DNA from: Chondrilla cf. caribensis
Lineage: Eukaryota > Porifera > Demospongiae > Chondrillida > Chondrillidae
Direction: 5' to 3'
Length of the DNA stretch: 64,000 nucleotides
Assembly (NCBI GenBank): GCA_964020155.1
Contig: OZ026548.1
Coordinates: 3,502,397-3,566,396 of the forward strand
In this document: in pieces, positions 62,501 to 64,000 of the stretch
How the letters are laid out: every line of letters starts with the position of its first letter
How positions within the stretch are numbered: the stretch's first letter is position 1
Notes under the pieces: generated by a model
Seen by the model: the letters and a program-made list of their open reading frames with translations, nothing else
What the model was told of the DNA's origin: nothing
The model's database searches: none
Made by a program: the position numbers and the translations under genes

Positions 62501-64000
62501 AAATGATAGTACATACACTGTACATGTTACCTTATATGGAACATAAGAAATACCACTAAGGTAGTGAGCGTGTTAGCAGCATTATGATGGCAGGTGCCTG
62601 GTAGTCTATTGAAATTCAGAAATAACTACAGTCTGGAAGTACATAAACCCAAGTCCCCACAAACTGTACACATAATATGCAAAAGCAACTTCAATGTTTA
62701 ACAGTATGTCAAAAATAGTATATACTGTACATTACATGTACGTACATAGCTATGTACATACGTATAAGAAATAAACTACACTTACATAGATCATGAGAGT
62801 GAAGCCATATAAAGGCAGAGCCAACATAATAGTGTTACAAAAGTGCAGTATTTACTATGTATGTAATTGCATTGTATCATCACAACATGGAGGTGTTAAA
62901 AACAAACAGCGAGCAGTGTGTCTGGCCTGATGTACATCTGTGGGACTATAGGATATATACACCCAATGTGTTGTGATGAAGGACACATACATGTAGTACA
63001 AACACATACGTACTTCATATGTTTGTGATGGTTCATCAAACAAGGCAAATTCATCCAATCTTCAATATCCAACCTGCAGACAAGATTTAGTCAGTACAGA
63101 CACAAACGTGCAACATTGGTATGGACCTACTTCATGTGGGGAGGAATAAAAATCTTGATTTTTTCCCATACACTTGACAATTCAACAGATTTTCTTGTGG
63201 GTTTTACCTGCAGTACATTAGACATGTGTACAATGTACAGTGGGGAATGCAACAATTCCTCCCAAAGACCAGCCTACACTTACTCTTGAAGATCTTCGCT
63301 TTGGTATGTAGTCAACGGGAAAATCAGGGATTCTTCGTTTCACTCCTACTTTCACATCTGCTTCACTATCCTTTCCAGCCATATCACTGGCTACAGGAGT
63401 ACACAGTTACATGCATAGATCAGGATGAATGTATGCACACTATACAGAGAGTAACAGAGGCCATTTGTTGGCTCAATGTTCTGAGCACTCACCACTTTCT
63501 TGCACGGAATCCATGTCACTTTCATCCATTTCAACACACTCTGTTGAGCACAAACAACACGTTTAGACAGATACAATGCATTTGTACTGTATGCTATACA
63601 ATTCTATCACCTTTCTCAAGATCAGTGTAATCAAACATGGACTCCAAAGGAATGTGGGTATGTAGAGAGGACTACAAGAACCGTATAAAAGACACTGATC
63701 GTACCATCTGTTTATGTACTGTATGTACGTACATATGCATGTACGTATGTATCCATTGCATGATCTTGTGACCATACACTTTGCAGTAACAAGGGAAGCA
63801 AACCTTATCAGCAATGCAGTGTCTGTACACCTGTTGTAGGTGTCTGCCAACATCCACCCAATGGGGTTGGGTGAGTTTGACATCAATTGATGGTGATTTA
63901 CTAGTTGGAATGGGTTCCACATGCTCTCTACTACGCAATAAGTGTACATCCTCCATAACCTGCACATGGAACACACGTTGGACATTATGAAATCCCAGCA
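56517..64000 (-). CDS. CABIN1-like TPR protein, copy X', internal part (5' end off-window, 3' end broken)
   Basis: Numbering follows copy X. Exons 8-21: 63,959-63,804; 63,641-63,611; 63,540-63,493; 63,390-63,284; 63,207-63,131; 63,073-63,014; 62,334-62,306; 62,236-62,158; 62,000-61,982; 61,615-61,371; 61,115-61,027; 60,852-60,782; 60,449-60,371; 59,830-59,778. Exons missing in X: 59,251-59,162 (ICDFYCEEEYDSVANSLLKA, matching CABIN1 IQRLYEAGDYKAVVHLL), 58,789-58,700, 58,346-58,234, then likely 58,058-57,983, 57,923-57,897, 57,824-57,760, 57,149-57,116, 56,896-56,836 and 56,599-56,517. The frame is open through 58,234. Joining the next exon would create TGA (TG|A), and the last exon ends in TGA one base before a GTACCT donor. 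Exon 23 uses a GC donor (AAG|GCAAGA). The 3' half of CABIN1 is replaced by ankyrin-unit minisatellite, so this copy probably cannot make a full protein. Confidence 0.75.
57149..57187. repeat. Short perfect palindrome at a CABIN1 splice acceptor, copy X'
   Basis: ACTACCACCATACACTG is inverted 4 bases later. One arm contains the acceptor of the exon at 57,149-57,116. Block X has only one arm-like copy at 32,421. Confidence 0.6.
57438..57665. repeat. Tandem segment carrying a duplicated CABIN1 exon (second copy)
   Basis: Matches 58,187-58,417 with few changes, including a complete 113-nt exon (57,596-57,484) with both splice sites. The one coding difference visible is LLFE here against LLSE in the other copy. 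Confidence 0.85.
58187..58417. repeat. Tandem segment carrying a duplicated CABIN1 exon (first copy)
   Basis: Partner of 57,438-57,665. Its exon (58,346-58,234) fits the phase of its upstream neighbour, so this is the likely functional one. Confidence 0.85.
59991..60055. mobile_element. Hairpin (foldback) element in CABIN1 intron, copy X'
   Basis: Homologue of 32,939-33,002, with arms GCGGATATACAGACTCTTTA and its inverse. The arms have drifted independently of copy X. Confidence 0.7.
62354..62750. repeat. Arm of the CABIN1 inverted duplication, copy X'
   Basis: Matches 35,207-35,602. The partner arm, if present, would lie beyond the right edge of the window. Confidence 0.8.

Overview
The window looks like the genome of an early-branching animal, most likely a sponge (demosponge); this is an inference. 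Genes are eukaryotic, with clean GT-AG introns. One gene carries very many 19-250 nt exons and matches CABIN1, a HIRA-complex protein. The other family encodes ankyrin-Death-CARD-like proteins, an architecture common in invertebrate innate-immunity and apoptosis families. Intergenic DNA is AT-rich, full of TACGTACATGTAC-like words, CA tracts, MITEs and minisatellites. There is no bacterial, viral or CRISPR signature, and I saw no tRNA or rRNA gene.

Layout, with all genes on the minus strand. Unit A (about 1-18,350): a 22-bp minisatellite, then a very large ankyrin-repeat gene (4,246-13,376) and its 5' flank. Unit B (about 18,350-31,490): the same arrangement with a shorter, frameshifted gene (20,836-26,008) and three private transposon insertions. 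A minisatellite remnant (31.5-31.9 kb) abuts block X (31.93-41.79 kb), the 5' part of a CABIN1-like gene starting at 41,711. Unit C (about 41,790-54,720): a third ankyrin gene (44,614-50,203). Unit D (54,720-56,105): only the left flank and minisatellite of a unit, fused to block X' (56.1-64.0 kb), a second CABIN1-like copy that runs off the right edge.

The series A-B-X and C-(D)-X' is therefore one duplication. A and C match in their flanks, B-left matches D, and X matches X'. The second series lacks the B-type ankyrin gene. This is either a true tandem segmental duplication or two haplotypes placed end to end in the assembly.

Each ankyrin gene has four coding exons: one huge exon (acidic repetitive N-terminus, ankyrin repeats, Death domain), a 175-nt linker exon, a 300-nt exon with a CARD-like helical domain, and a short tail exon. 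The ankyrin region is built from a 303-bp (101 aa, three ankyrin repeats) module present 15, 2 and 4 times in A, B and C. In A the modules form a 1,212-bp higher-order repeat. These look like fast-evolving adaptor or receptor-like proteins with a variable ankyrin solenoid and conserved Death/CARD-like signalling ends. The CABIN1 copies are both cut off in their 3' halves by ankyrin-unit sequence and carry separate lesions.
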